64,000 nucleotides of DNA from Macrosoma leucophasiata. Taxonomy: Eukaryota > Arthropoda > Insecta > Lepidoptera > Hedylidae. The stretch covers positions 1,136,001 to 1,200,000 of the forward strand of contig JAWQUS010000011.1 in NCBI GenBank assembly GCA_036365455.1. The letters run 5' to 3'. The position numbers were made by a program, and so were the translations under genes. Positions 21,661-31,079 of this stretch are shown piece by piece. The notes under the pieces are model-generated. The model had not been told where the DNA came from. It saw nothing but the letters and a program-made list of their open reading frames with translations, and did no database searches. Position 1 is the stretch's first letter, and each line of letters begins with the position of its first letter.

Positions 21661-22159
21661 CTCTTAAATTTTGAGGAAGCGGTAGTGGAAGAGGATTATT
21701 TTATTTTAATTTTTGAGGATGCGGAAACGGTTGAAGATCCCAAAATATTGCGGAACTTCCTCATTATGAGGAAGAGGAAGAGGAATCCTCAGCAACCCTA
21801 GTAGACACCACCGCATTACCTAATATACTTGCCGCTAAATGGTAGTGTTCAACACTATCGTGTTCCGGTCAGGTGGTAATGTACGGCCCTGTAATTTCCG
21901 GCACAGAGGCATAAGAACTTAGGCCTCAGGAGTGGTAACGCATCTGCATTTTGACCTTGGTCTTTGTGTGGGTGTCTATAGGCTGCAGTCATCACTTAAC
22001 ATCAATGTGAGCTGCATGATTGTTTGCCACTTCCATTACATGAAAAAAAACAGTGTACATGTACACATGACACTAACATTCAAGAACTGATCGCAGGAAT
22101 GAATTGCAAAGACTATACTACCTCATTTGGCTAGTGGTAGCATGTTTTTATATTGTAAA

Positions 22160-22275
22160 CGGGACTTAATCGCGTACTATTTTAATCGAAGTATTTACCT
22201 CGAAACTCGACGTTTCGGCCGTAATGCGACGGCCGTGGTCACGAGTAGACTGTTAGGTACCATGTTACTTCTGCT
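22160..22275 (-). mobile_element. Penelope-like element terminal fragment
   Basis: CGACGTTTCGGCCG ... CGGCCGTGGTCACGAG matches the terminal region at 60155-60200. On the minus strand a hairpin CGGCCGT/ACGGCCG is followed by AAACGTC and enclosed by ACTC/GAGT. See findings on covariation. Confidence 0.6.
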
Positions 22276-22292
22276 ACGAACCCAGACGGGTT

Positions 22293-22605
22293 GGAATCAG
22301 AATCAGAATCAGAAACTCATTTATTCATTTAGGGTGACAGGCACCTCTTATGACACGTCAAAAACAAACAAAATAAATTAAAGCGAATAACAATTGATAT
22401 ACATGTCAAACAAGATAAAAAATATATGTCAAGAATATCACTAAGATAAAACAAAATGTCATAAACAAATGTAAAAAGTATATCAGTAGAACGTCTCTTT
22501 TCCCCTTTACAAACTGATAACAAAGAGTAAAAAGAAAAGAAAAAGAGTCATTCTTTGTCATTCACCGGCAAAGTTCCAAAGGCCAATATGATCTGAGAAA
22601 AACCC
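22293..22605 (-). mobile_element. LINE 3' end S6 with (GATTCT)n tail
   Basis: On the minus strand it ends GAATAAATGAGTTTCTGATT followed by GATTCT repeats, with an AATAAA signal just before. Landmarks: TGTCATAAGAGGTGCCTGTC, CAGTTTGTAAAGGGGAAAAG. Five copies in the window begin at different points and share this 3' end, as 5'-truncated LINE insertions do. No coding sequence is included. Confidence 0.7.
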
Positions 22606-22772
22606 GTTGGATACCCGAGTCGGAAGTTAAGTGGTATCCGAATTTTAAATATCCCGGGTAATGTGGTCTAGTAAAATCAATAGGCATTCAACGTAGGTGA
22701 AAAAAATATCCGTAGGTACAACAAAAGGCAAAACGTGACCACACGTAACGGTGAATTTTGAATATTGAGCAT

Positions 22773-23059
22773 GTTTTTTTTTATCTAATGGAAGTAGCAA
22801 ACAAGCATGCAGTTCACATTGATGTTAAGTGATGACTGCAGCCTATAGACATCCACACAAAGACCAAGGTCAAAATGCAGATGCGTTACCACTACTGAGG
22901 CTGAAGGTGTTATGCCTCTGTGCCGGAAATTACAGGGCCGTACATTACCACCTGACCGGAACACGATAGTGCTTAACACTACCATTTAGCGGCAAGTATA
23001 TTAGGTAATGCGGTGGTGCCTACGCCCGCGAGCTCTGTCACTGGAGCTCTACCACCAGT
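22773..23059 (-). mobile_element. S1 repeat, full length
   Basis: Minus strand, ACTGGTGGTAGAGCTCCA start at 23059. Confidence 0.85.
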
Positions 23060-23201
23060 GTATGTATGCTTGAACGCTTGTATTCATCTTTGCCTTGCCC
23101 TTTATTGAATACTCGCAAGAATATATATTATAACATATAAGACTCTGTCTACTACCAAAACACGGAATTATAAAATATTTTCAGATTTTTACTAAAACTA
23201 A

Positions 23202-23508
23202 TGCCTTGGTGGCCTAGTGGTAGCAGGCCACTACTACTACGCTGAGGTCCTAGGTTCGATTCCCGGGTAGGGGGTTATCAGAGATAATGGTGTAATGTCC
23301 TATATCTCTGCTTGTATTGGGATTTTTCAATTTTCTGGAAATTTCCCAGTACCTCGAAGTTTGGTAATGTGCCCGGAGATGTCAACAGGCTCGCCACCTG
23401 TTACATGGGCCAAAAACGTAACCGACGAATCGTGGGTGTTTGCATGTATGCTTGAATGCATGAATTAACCTCTGCCTACCCCTTCGGGAATTACAGGCGT
23501 GAAGGTAC
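23202..23508 (+). mobile_element. tRNA-derived SINE S4, full length
   Basis: Head GCCTTGGTGGCCTAGTGGTA, box B AGGTTCGATTCCCGGG, end TTCGGGAATTACAGGCGTGA. One of the best-preserved S4 copies. Confidence 0.85.
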
Positions 23509-23509
23509 G

Positions 23510-24630
23510 TTTATTTTTGCTAAAACTTAGAATCAGACGCTGTTTTAAATGCACAGCAAGTACATCTGGATGTTTATTTTTGTCTCTGCATACAAAACAG
23601 CGATATAGACAGACGAGACATAACAAAGCAAATAGGTGGAAATAAGTCGACTGACACATCGCTGGCGTTCATTGAAGCGACGCTTGCCTTTAATCAAATG
23701 CGGTCCGCGTTTACAATGTTAGCTGAATATGAGGTATGTTTAAGGTTATCTTATTTCAGTGATATAGTTATATTAGCATTAGATAGAGCAACACGGGCCA
23801 CCGGCAAATGCAATGATGCAAAACCGATGCAAAACGGTCTGTCATTTTTTGCGGGGGGAAATGCGTGAGTCAAGTTATCCACCCCGATATTTAATCCAAA
23901 AAAAAACCTTTATTAACTTTAAAACAATGTTTATTTGGATATATATGTGGTATCGTTAGCGGCTAGATACAGAATGATCCCTCTTATTATTAAATCCTAG
24001 TTCATGATTTTATACAATAAACTTAAATTAAATTACTTCCCATGTTATACGCTGCATCAGCCCGCTCAGCGTGTGATTCAACCTGTTAGCACTTACTTTG
24101 GGCTGATGAAGAGTATTTCGCTAGGGGGACTATCCTTAACTCGTGCGACACACACGCACACTACAAAAATCGTCTATTACTACGAAACTCACACCTTGAC
24201 TTTAACAAAATACACAGACAATTCCACGCACACATTTAAACATCTAGGCGACAGGTATACCCCCATTTGGACTTGTACTTTGACAGAGGGGAAAACCTGC
24301 ATGTGGCTACTGCCCTCCGGTGTTGCTCTATGTTCTTTCCTCACCACTTGTGGTTTAGGAATCTTCATATCTAAAATATTATCTGCCAATGAATACATGT
24401 GAACGCAACTCTACGCGTTCGATATTGATCACACACGGTGAATGGCGAATTAATGACACTATAATGAAAAAACATTAGCTTAATGGAAGGATACCTGTTG
24501 CGCCAATGTTTACTGTTTATCTTATTTCTGATTTAATGTGGTGTTGGTAAGCTGTTGGTTTTGTCACTATTAACGGAAATTTTTTTGGACTGTGATTTTA
24601 TAGATTGGAAACAGGTATGATGGCAATATT
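23510..24630. other. largest unexplained stretch of the left half
   Basis: A 132-codon plus-strand ORF (24004-24402) has low-complexity THTHT and TLTLT runs and no domain. The sequence is less AT-rich near 24040-24360. I found no splice-like or promoter context and do not call a gene. Confidence 0.3.
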
Positions 24631-24632
24631 GA

Positions 24633-24921
24633 CTTTTTTATGTAATGGAAGTAGCAATCAAGCATACAGTTCACATTGATGTTAAGTGATGACTGCAGCC
24701 TATAGACACTTACACAAAGACCGAGAGCAAAATGCAGATGCGTTACCATTTCTGTAGCCTAAGGTGTAATGCCTCTGTGCCGGTAATTACAAGGCCGTAC
24801 ATTACAACCTGACCGGAACACGATAGTGCTGAACACTACCATTTAGCGGCAAGTATTAGGTATTAGGTAATGCGGTGGTGCCTACGCCCGCGTGCTCCGT
24901 CACTGTAGCTCTACCACCAGC
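24633..24921 (-). mobile_element. S1 repeat, full length, diverged
   Basis: Minus strand; the AGTATTAGGTATTAGGTAATG segment carries a small TATTAGG duplication. Confidence 0.8.
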
Positions 24922-24924
24922 AAA

Positions 24925-25530
24925 AACTATGTACGATAGCTACTTTTAATCATGACGAAGAAATATTAATGGAACATAAAGATAAAAAAAAATTAAAAAC
25001 CAATTGCGATTCGAAATTCGAATTGTCGTTTACGACGTTCAAACCATTTCAATGGGGCGGTGAATTAAAAGAAATAACTTCGTACCTATGCAAAATCTCT
25101 ATTATAAACCTTCTTAGCACTCCCAGGCAAAAAACCGCATAGAAACAATTATATAGCTTATACTCGTACATGAGCCGTAAAACAGCGCTTAAGAGGAGCC
25201 ATAACTCAGTCCATCCAAACCGAACTGGGTCACCATACGTTTATAACTCCTTAAAATTATATCCGACAGATAAATGCGCGTTTAATATACGCATTCATTT
25301 TAAAAGGGATGGGATCGTTTCGGTCTATTTTATTTGTGTAGGGTCAAGGATTTGAAGCGTCGTGTTTATGTTATTGGAGAAGACAGTTAAGTGGTCTATG
25401 TTTGTTTGGTTTAAAATTGTGTATTATGTTACTGGTTGGTTCGAGTAACTTAAAGGCGTGTGTACCGTAGTATTATGTTACCTATCTTTTTCATGTCAAG
25501 TAGTTAATCAATAGTCCAGAGGTTACTAAT
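24925..25530. other. spacer, nothing recognised
   Basis: No repeat ends. The 61-codon ORF at 25170-25355 has no recognisable product. Confidence 0.35.
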
Positions 25531-25830
25531 CTTGAGGTACTGCGTCGACTGAATAAAAAGGTGGAATTACTCAGAGCTATCACGGAGAGGAAGCTGCAGT
25601 ATTTCGGACATATAATGAGAGGTGACAAAAACCGAACACTCCAGTTGATATTGCAGGGCAAGATTCATGGCAAAAGGAGACCTGGTAGAAGAGAACATCC
25701 TGGTTGAAAAGTATGAGAAAATGGTTCAACTTAAGCACTCGTTATCTATTCCGTGCTGTAGCATAAAAAAATAGGATTGCCATGATGGTCGCCAACCTTC
25801 GTAGAGAAGTGGCACTATACGGGTAGAAGT
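25531..25830 (+). pseudogene. LINE C-terminal fragment (RTE/jockey-like)
   Basis: Plus-strand reading gives LEVLRRLNKKVELLRAITE, RKLQYFGHIMRGDKNRTLQ, LILQGKIHGKRRPGRREHPG, then after frame breaks a KIGLP/NLRRE-like end. The pattern R(K)xQYxGHxxRxD...GKxxGKRRPGR is the conserved C-terminal tail of non-LTR endonuclease-reverse transcriptases. The rest of the element is missing. Confidence 0.8.
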
Positions 25831-25842
25831 TAATCTATCTGC

Positions 25843-26170
25843 CGACAAATGGTGTTCAGCACTGTCGTGTTTCGGTTAGATGGTAATGTGCGGTCCCGTA
25901 ATAACTTTTTTTTGGTATTAAAGTAGCAAGCACATTGATGTTAAGTGATGACTGCAACCTATAGACAAACACAGAAAAACCAAAGGTCAAAATGCAGATG
26001 CGTTACCACTCCTGTGGCTTAAGGTGATAACACCTTAGGTCTCAGGAGTGGTAATGCATCTGCATTCTGACCTTGGTCTTTGTATGGGTGTGTATAGGCT
26101 ACAGACATCACTTAACATCAATGTGAACTGCATGCTTGTTTGCCACTTCCATTACACAAAAAAAAAACAA
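25843..26170. mobile_element. inverted pair of S1 3' ends plus a 5' scrap
   Basis: A middle fragment in plus orientation (25845-25905), a minus-strand 3' half (25907-26027) and a plus-strand 3' half (26028-26168) lie end to end. The two halves meet around ACCTTAGG/CTTAAGGTGATAACACC, producing an inverted repeat of about 120-bp arms with almost no spacer. Confidence 0.7.
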
Positions 26171-26174
26171 TAAT

Positions 26175-26790
26175 GCAAACTGTTGGTATGCTTGTTTGCC
26201 ACTTCATAACATCAGTATTTGTAATACATAATCTTAGATTTAGTATACCACCAACAGTTCTAGTACAGTAGATATTTTTACTACATCTGTGGTAAAAATA
26301 TAATACTCGTTATTGTATTAATTACTATGATAAAAAGTGTAGTATATTTCAAAACCCACCAAGACCATTCCATTCAAGTACTGATATTGGCACTTAATAA
26401 AAGTTGAGTTAACTTTTTGGGAACTACACTATTCCACTCTTCCATAAATCAGAATTTTCAAAATATAAAAAATTCTTGTTCGTTAGTTATCGGCACATTG
26501 TAATAACTTTTCTGTCGAATTAATGGCACTTTGGATTTCGTGTCAAAACTTCGGGGTGTTAAAAATGATGTAAAAACTTCATTCAATTTAGAACTTATAA
26601 GCTACAAAAATCGAGACGTTATAATTCGTCTACAGATTTTTTAAATATTACATTTGTATTTATGATTTATTATGTACTAACGATTGCATTTCCGTCGTTT
26701 CGGTAATAATAATAGAGGTTGGTAATATCTTTTAGTGGCAAATAGGACAAAATATAGCATCTAAAAATAGCATGCATATAAATATAGCAT
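26175..26790. other. AT-rich spacer, nothing recognised
   Basis: No feature except a GCTTGTTTGCCACTTCATAAC echo of the S1 tail near 26188. Confidence 0.35.
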
Positions 26791-26832
26791 TTTCACTGGT
26801 GGTAGAGTTCCAGTGACGGAGCTCGCGGGCGT

Positions 26833-27123
26833 AGGATTATAGTTTAAATAAAACATTTGATTTGCAGTTATATATCGGTTGCCTAACTAGCATGGTTGGC
26901 ACTAGATGTCGCTACTGCTACCATAAAGCAAGGCAATAAATGTGAAGGAAAGATTTGACAAATCGGGCAGGACTTCAGTAGCTCAATTGGAAGAGCGGCT
27001 GGACTAGATTCCCAGTAGGCCGCGAGTTCGAGTCTCGCCTGAAGTAAAATTTTTCTTTCCATTTTTCTTTAAATAAAATATTTGATTTGCAATCAAAAAA
27101 TATTATAAATTTTAATTTATCTT
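26833..27123 (+). pseudogene. trnA: mitochondrial tRNA-Ala(TGC) pseudogene split by a SINE
   Basis: Acceptor AGGATTA pairs with TTATCTT (one mismatch, one G-T). D stem GTTT/AAAC, anticodon stem TTTGA/TCAAA around the loop TTTGCAA, anticodon TGC. The SINE entered in the anticodon arm, duplicating ATTTGATTTGCA. The first three acceptor bases are shared with S1, so the true left boundary is ambiguous. Confidence 0.7.
26867..27079 (+). mobile_element. tRNA-derived SINE S2, full length, 12-bp target duplication
   Basis: Flanked by ATTTGATTTGCA at 26855-26866 and 27080-27091. Leader TTATATATCGGTTGCCTAAC, tRNA-like head with perfect ACTTCAG-type acceptor pairing, D stem GCTC/GAGC, T stem GCGAG/CTCGC, then the TTTTTCTTTCC body. 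It defines the ends of an active-like S2 copy. Confidence 0.85.
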
Positions 27124-27133
27124 ATTTATTTAT

Positions 27134-27199
27134 AAATAAGAAGCAATATTTCATTTAATTTCGACTTAAAAGAAAGAGTTTATAACTTACTCCTTATTT
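27134..27199 (+). pseudogene. trnR: mitochondrial tRNA-Arg(TCG) copy
   Basis: 66 nt with a perfect acceptor stem AAATAAG/CTTATTT, anticodon stem TTTAA/TTAAA around TTTCGAC (anticodon TCG), and T stem GAGT/ACTC. The D stem is weak. It sits 10 nt after trnA, as in insect mitochondria. In nuclear DNA it is presumably non-functional. Confidence 0.75.
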
Positions 27200-27714
27200 A
27201 TATAATTAATTGAAACCAAATACAGGTATATCACTGTTCAATTTCTTTAATTTTTTTATTATTTTTTATTGGATTTATAGTTTTTTTAATATAAAATATA
27301 TATTTTTAGTATTTATAAATTAATAGAATGATGTTATTCTTTCTTAAGTTTTCAAAACAAATGCTTATACAAGCTCAGCCTTTATCATTAGGATTAATAA
27401 TTTTTTTTTAATTTTTTTTTTACATGTTTATTATCTGGAATATTAATTAATACTTATTGATTGCACCACCGCATTACCTAATATACTTGCCGCTAAATGG
27501 TAATGTTCAGCACTATCGTGTTCCGGTCAGGTGGTAATATACGGCCCTGTAATTTCCGGCACAGAGGCATAACACCTTAAGCCTCAGTAGTGGCAACGCA
27601 TCTGCATTTTGACCTCTGGTCATTGTGTGGGTGTCGATAGGCTGCAGTCATCACTTAACATCAATGTGAACTGCATGCTTGTTTGCCACTTCTATTACAC
27701 AAAACAAAAAATCT

Positions 27715-28790
27715 TAGACGCCGTAGTAATGGCCTATTATTACACAGGTTTTCAAATAACGGTTTAAGTTTAATTTTAAAAAATACCATATTTTATGTAA
27801 TAAAATAAATATGCTACACAAAAAACAGTTTTATTTTCAAATAAATAAATCATGGACAGAAAAGTATAACTTAAACTACGGCAAGCTCTTACATAATATT
27901 ATTTTTCCAAAAGGTATCATCAGACAAAGGAACGGAGCAACAGAATCTAGTTCGGTTAGACACGGCCGGTGCGGTCTAGCGTAATGTGACAAGGTACGTG
28001 TCAACACACGGATGTCTGTACCGACAGTAGACGCTACTGTTAGTACTATGATAGTATATCTACACTTATAATAGTAGACAGGGAAAGTAATGTTTAAGAA
28101 ATTAAAAAACTCAATTTTGTTAATAAGTTCGTCAATGTAAGGCATTATTAGTGAATAACATAAATTGTATTGTGTATGAAATTGAATATAAGGATCCATA
28201 CAAAACTTACAATACATTAATGTAGCTCAAAGTGTAAAAAAATACTTTAAATTAAATCGCATACGCTGCTTATAGAGTTCCAAAAGCATAATTTAAGGTG
28301 GGTTTGTTTATCTTATCACTAAAATTACGTGACAGTATATTAAATATACGTCTTACAAACACAAATATTAAAGCTAATTCATGAGTCAATCTCTGCGATT
28401 AGAGTTGAATCATCAGATTTTGTAGACTTACGATTAATCTGTGGCAGAATCGTTAATCTATGTAGACTTACGATTAATCTGAGGCAGAATGAATCGTAAA
28501 TCTTAAACTATGGCAAGCCCTTACATAATTTAACTTTACCAAATAAATATAATTAGGCAACGGAACAGAATCTAGTTTAGTCAGACACGGCCGGTGCGGC
28601 CGACCGTAATGTTACAAGTTACGTGTCGATACACCGATGTCTAAACCGTCAGTAGACGCTGCTGTTTCGTTATTTAATAAAAAGAAAAATCAAATATTTT
28701 ATTGCGAATTGGTCTACAAGGACACTTTTGCACTGTCAGTTTACAAGCTACCTATAGTAAATGACTTATTTATTATTATTATTCTATAGA
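27715..28790. other. spacer with a diverged direct duplication
   Basis: About 27865-28050 and 28490-28665 are diverged direct copies (CTTACATAAT, CAACAGAATCTAGTT / GGAACAGAATCTAGTT, CAGACACGGCCGGTGCGG, GTAGACGCT.CTGT). An unnamed repeat or decayed terminal repeats; no ORF supports either. A LINE-like 3' end (AATTGGTCTACAAGGACA) at 28700-28755 recurs at 56690-56755. Confidence 0.5.
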
Positions 28791-28796
28791 AAAACG

Positions 28797-29103
28797 TAAC
28801 TTCACGCCTGTAATCCCCGAAGGGGTAGGCAGAGGTAAATGCATGCATTCAATCATACATGCAAACACCAACGACTCGCCGGTTACGTTTTGGCCCATGT
28901 AACAGGTGGCGAACCTGTTGCCATCTCCGGGCACATTACCAAACTCCGGGGTACTGGGAAACTTCCAGAAAATTGAAAAATCCCAATAGAAGCAGAGATA
29001 AAGGATTTCAAACCGTTATATCTGATAGTCCCCGACCCGGGAATCGAACTCAGGACCTCCAGCGTAATAGTAGTGGCCTGCTACCACTACGCTACTGAGG
29101 CAG
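28797..29103 (-). mobile_element. tRNA-derived SINE S4, full length
   Basis: Minus strand, head GCCTCAGTAGCGTAGTGGTA, T arm GAGTTCGATTCCCGGG, end CCCCTTCGGGGATTACAGGC. Confidence 0.85.
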
Positions 29104-29104
29104 T

Positions 29105-29910
29105 TGCTGAGCTTTTGTTTTTTAGTTATAATATGACACAATAAATCTGCAAATTAGATTTTTGTTATGCCATATTGTAACTATTGACGCTAAGTGATTA
29201 GTCATCGACAGAATAGAAGGGATCTCAATGCAGATGGGACCCTTCTCTATCTGCGATTCTCAGTCATCAGGCAGAGGCAATTTCCTCCTACTGGAAAACC
29301 ATATTTTTGTTTTTGACAAGACACAACAGGAAACAATTCAGTACAACAAAACAAATTCCGATCAAATTCATCTCACTAAAATATAGGATTAGTTTCATGA
29401 ATGCATTTTATTTTATTAGCAAAAGTTATTGTTCCTATTAACAGCAAATACATTATACAATTTGATCGAATTCAAACTTCAACACTACCTAACTGCTTAT
29501 CTAATTCTTTTAATGGGTGAATTACAGAAAATGTATATTTCAGGCTGTTCCCTCAGGTCCGATTATCGGTGACCGATTTTTTGCCAACTTTTTGTAGGAG
29601 AAAAAAAGAACGTACTGAAAGGAATAGTGCAACGCACACGTCCTACATAAATCGGAACGTTTCACATTGACCATCAGTACGTTATTTTTTTCTTTTACAT
29701 GAAGTCGGTCACAAATTGTCTGACGTGAAAAAGTTGACAAAAATAATATTTATTTACCTCGGTGCATGGATCGAACCGGCAAACTGTCGTATCAAATCTC
29801 TTAACCAATTGAAGTCAACCAATTACTCCACTATTCAATTATATTAATATATCAAATTAAGACAAAAAGCCGAATCCAAGGATTACGAACCTTAAAATTA
29901 GAATGAAATT
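29105..29910. other. spacer with a tRNA-like remnant
   Basis: Minus strand 29755-29815 contains CAATTGGTTAAGAGATTTG and GCCGGTTCGATCCATGCAC, a box A/box B pair suggesting another tRNA-derived SINE head. A single copy in the window, so its identity is open. Rest unrecognised. Confidence 0.35.
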
Positions 29911-29913
29911 TCC

Positions 29914-30198
29914 TTTTTTTTATGTTATGGAAGTGGCAAACAAGCGTGCAGTTCACATTGATGTTAAGTGATGACTGCAGCCTATAGACACCCACACAAA
30001 GACCGAGATCAAAATGCAGATGCGTTACCATTCCTGAGGCCTAAGTTGTTATGCCTCTGTGCCGGAAATTACAGGGCCGTACATTACCACCTGACCGGAA
30101 CACGATAATGCTGAACACTACCATTTAGTGGCAAGTATATTAGGTAATGCGGTGGTGCCTACGCCCGCGAGCTCCGTCACTGGGGCTCTACCACCAGT
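29914..30198 (-). mobile_element. S1 repeat, full length
   Basis: Minus strand, start ACTGGTGGTAGAGCCCCA. Confidence 0.85.
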
Positions 30199-30199
30199 A

Positions 30200-30635
30200 A
30201 AAATGTAAAAGTAATCAAACATAAAAACAATTCATATTTAGTAGTTAATAGTTTTTTTAATAGCATATAAAAAGTTATTAAGTTAGTAATAGCCACTTAA
30301 AGATACAGTCACTTACTTTGTCTGAATCTAAACAATCTATTAAAATGCAAGCTTACTTCACTACGGATTTTATTGGAATGAATTAGCAAAGTTATATTTT
30401 AATTACCGTCTTTTTATTGCACCTAATGAATCATTTAGGAGATGAAGACAAAACATGTTGGCTTTCGTTGATTTATAGCCTGTAGACATTTTTAACAAAT
30501 TGATATTCTTAGAGCAATATATTTTATGGTATTGTCTTAAAAGCTGACGATATCGTATATAAAAATATATATGAGTGATGTATTTTTGTATTTACCCAGT
30601 CTATTAATATTTAATCCGTTTGGGCCAGTTTTTTT
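30200..30635. other. AT-rich spacer, nothing recognised
   Basis: No feature. Confidence 0.35.
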
Positions 30636-31075
30636 TAGGGTAGGTAGGGTAAGCAGAGGCAAATGCATGCATTCAAGCATACATGCAAACATACATACGA
30701 TAGCATACAATTCGCCGGTTAGGTTTTGGCCCATGTAACAGGTGGCGAGCCTGTTGACATCTCCGGGCACACTACCAAACTTTGAAGTACTAAGAAATTT
30801 CCAGAAAATGGAAAAATCCTAATAGAACCAGAGAATCTAAATATCTCTGATAACCCCCGACTCGGGAATCGAACCCAGGACCTCAGCGTAGTAGTAGTGG
30901 CCTGCTAACACTAGGCTCATTGCCACGGATTTATCTCGCGTATATTAAACTAAAATTATTTTTAAAATCATTTTAGTTTAATATACGCAAGATAAATCCG
31001 TAAAAATAGTTTTATTTCAATGAGTGTAGCTCGCGAAAACCTAAGAACATATCATAACACTAGGCTACCGAGGCA
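30636..31075 (-). mobile_element. tRNA-derived SINE S4 split by a Penelope terminal insertion
   Basis: S4 minus strand. Its head (TTGCCTCGGTAGCCTAGTG) is cut by a 138-bp insertion at 30918-31055, with AACACTAGGCT on both sides. Body and CCGGCGAATTG end are normal. Confidence 0.8.
30918..31055 (+). mobile_element. 138-bp Penelope-like terminal insertion with palindrome
   Basis: Flanked by an 11-bp duplication AACACTAGGCT (30907-30917, 31056-31066). Arms 30925-30956 and about 30970-31001 form a near-perfect 32-bp inverted repeat (CGGATTTATCTCGCGTATAT...). The end GTAGCTCGCGAAAACCTA matches the end of the Penelope element at 60056. No coding sequence. Confidence 0.75.
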
Positions 31076-31079
31076 ATTA

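Larger units (their letters stand above)
19666..21800 (+). mobile_element. hAT-like DNA transposon, non-autonomous, 2135 bp
   Basis: Terminal inverted repeats TAGGGTTGYTGAGGA (fits the hAT end pattern YARNG) and an exact 8-bp target duplication GTAGACAC (19658-19665, 21801-21808), the hAT hallmark. Both subterminal regions are rich in GAGGAAG/GAGGATGCGG motifs, as expected of transposase binding repeats. There is no transposase: the interior holds an S5 fragment, a CR1-like LINE fragment and unassigned sequence. Mobilisation would need a partner in trans. The ORFs at 21511-21801 are shadows of the GAGGAA repeats. Confidence 0.85.
19622..22050 (+). mobile_element. S1 repeat split by hAT-like transposon
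   Basis: S1 5' part at 19622-19665 (ACTGGTGGTAGAGCTCCA to GTAGACAC) and the rest at 21801-22050 (GTAGACACCACCGCATTACC to oligo-A). GTAGACAC is duplicated. The S1 consensus gives the empty site directly. Confidence 0.9.
26836..27462 (+). other. nuclear mitochondrial insertion (NUMT)
   Basis: After subtraction of the S2 SINE (26867-27079) and one target copy, about 400 bp of extremely AT-rich sequence remains. It carries in order a tRNA-Ala(TGC), a complete tRNA-Arg(TCG) and the first half of a tRNA-Asn (27206-27238, TTAATTGAAACCAAATAC...ATATCACTGTT). A-R-N is the ancestral insect mitochondrial order. The part after 27238 is T-rich and mitochondria-like but not contiguous with trnN. One frame reads QPLSLGLM, reminiscent of ND6, but I cannot assign it. 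Confidence 0.75.
26795..27710 (+). mobile_element. S1 repeat split by mitochondrial DNA
   Basis: S1 left part 26795-26835 (ACTGGTGGTAGAGTTCCA to GTAGG), right part 27463-27710 (GCACCACCGCATTACC to the tail). Joined, they restore the usual GGCGTAGGCACCACC, so the insertion 26836-27462 removed nothing and made no obvious duplication. Confidence 0.85.

Noticed and set aside
21511..21801. 96-codon ORF ending in a KRKRN-type basic tail
   Set aside because: It translates the GAGGAAGAGG subterminal repeats of the hAT-like element and ends in its inverted repeat.
24004..24402. 132-codon ORF as a host gene
   Set aside because: Low-complexity THT/TLTL runs, no domain, no splice or promoter context, and AT-driven composition.
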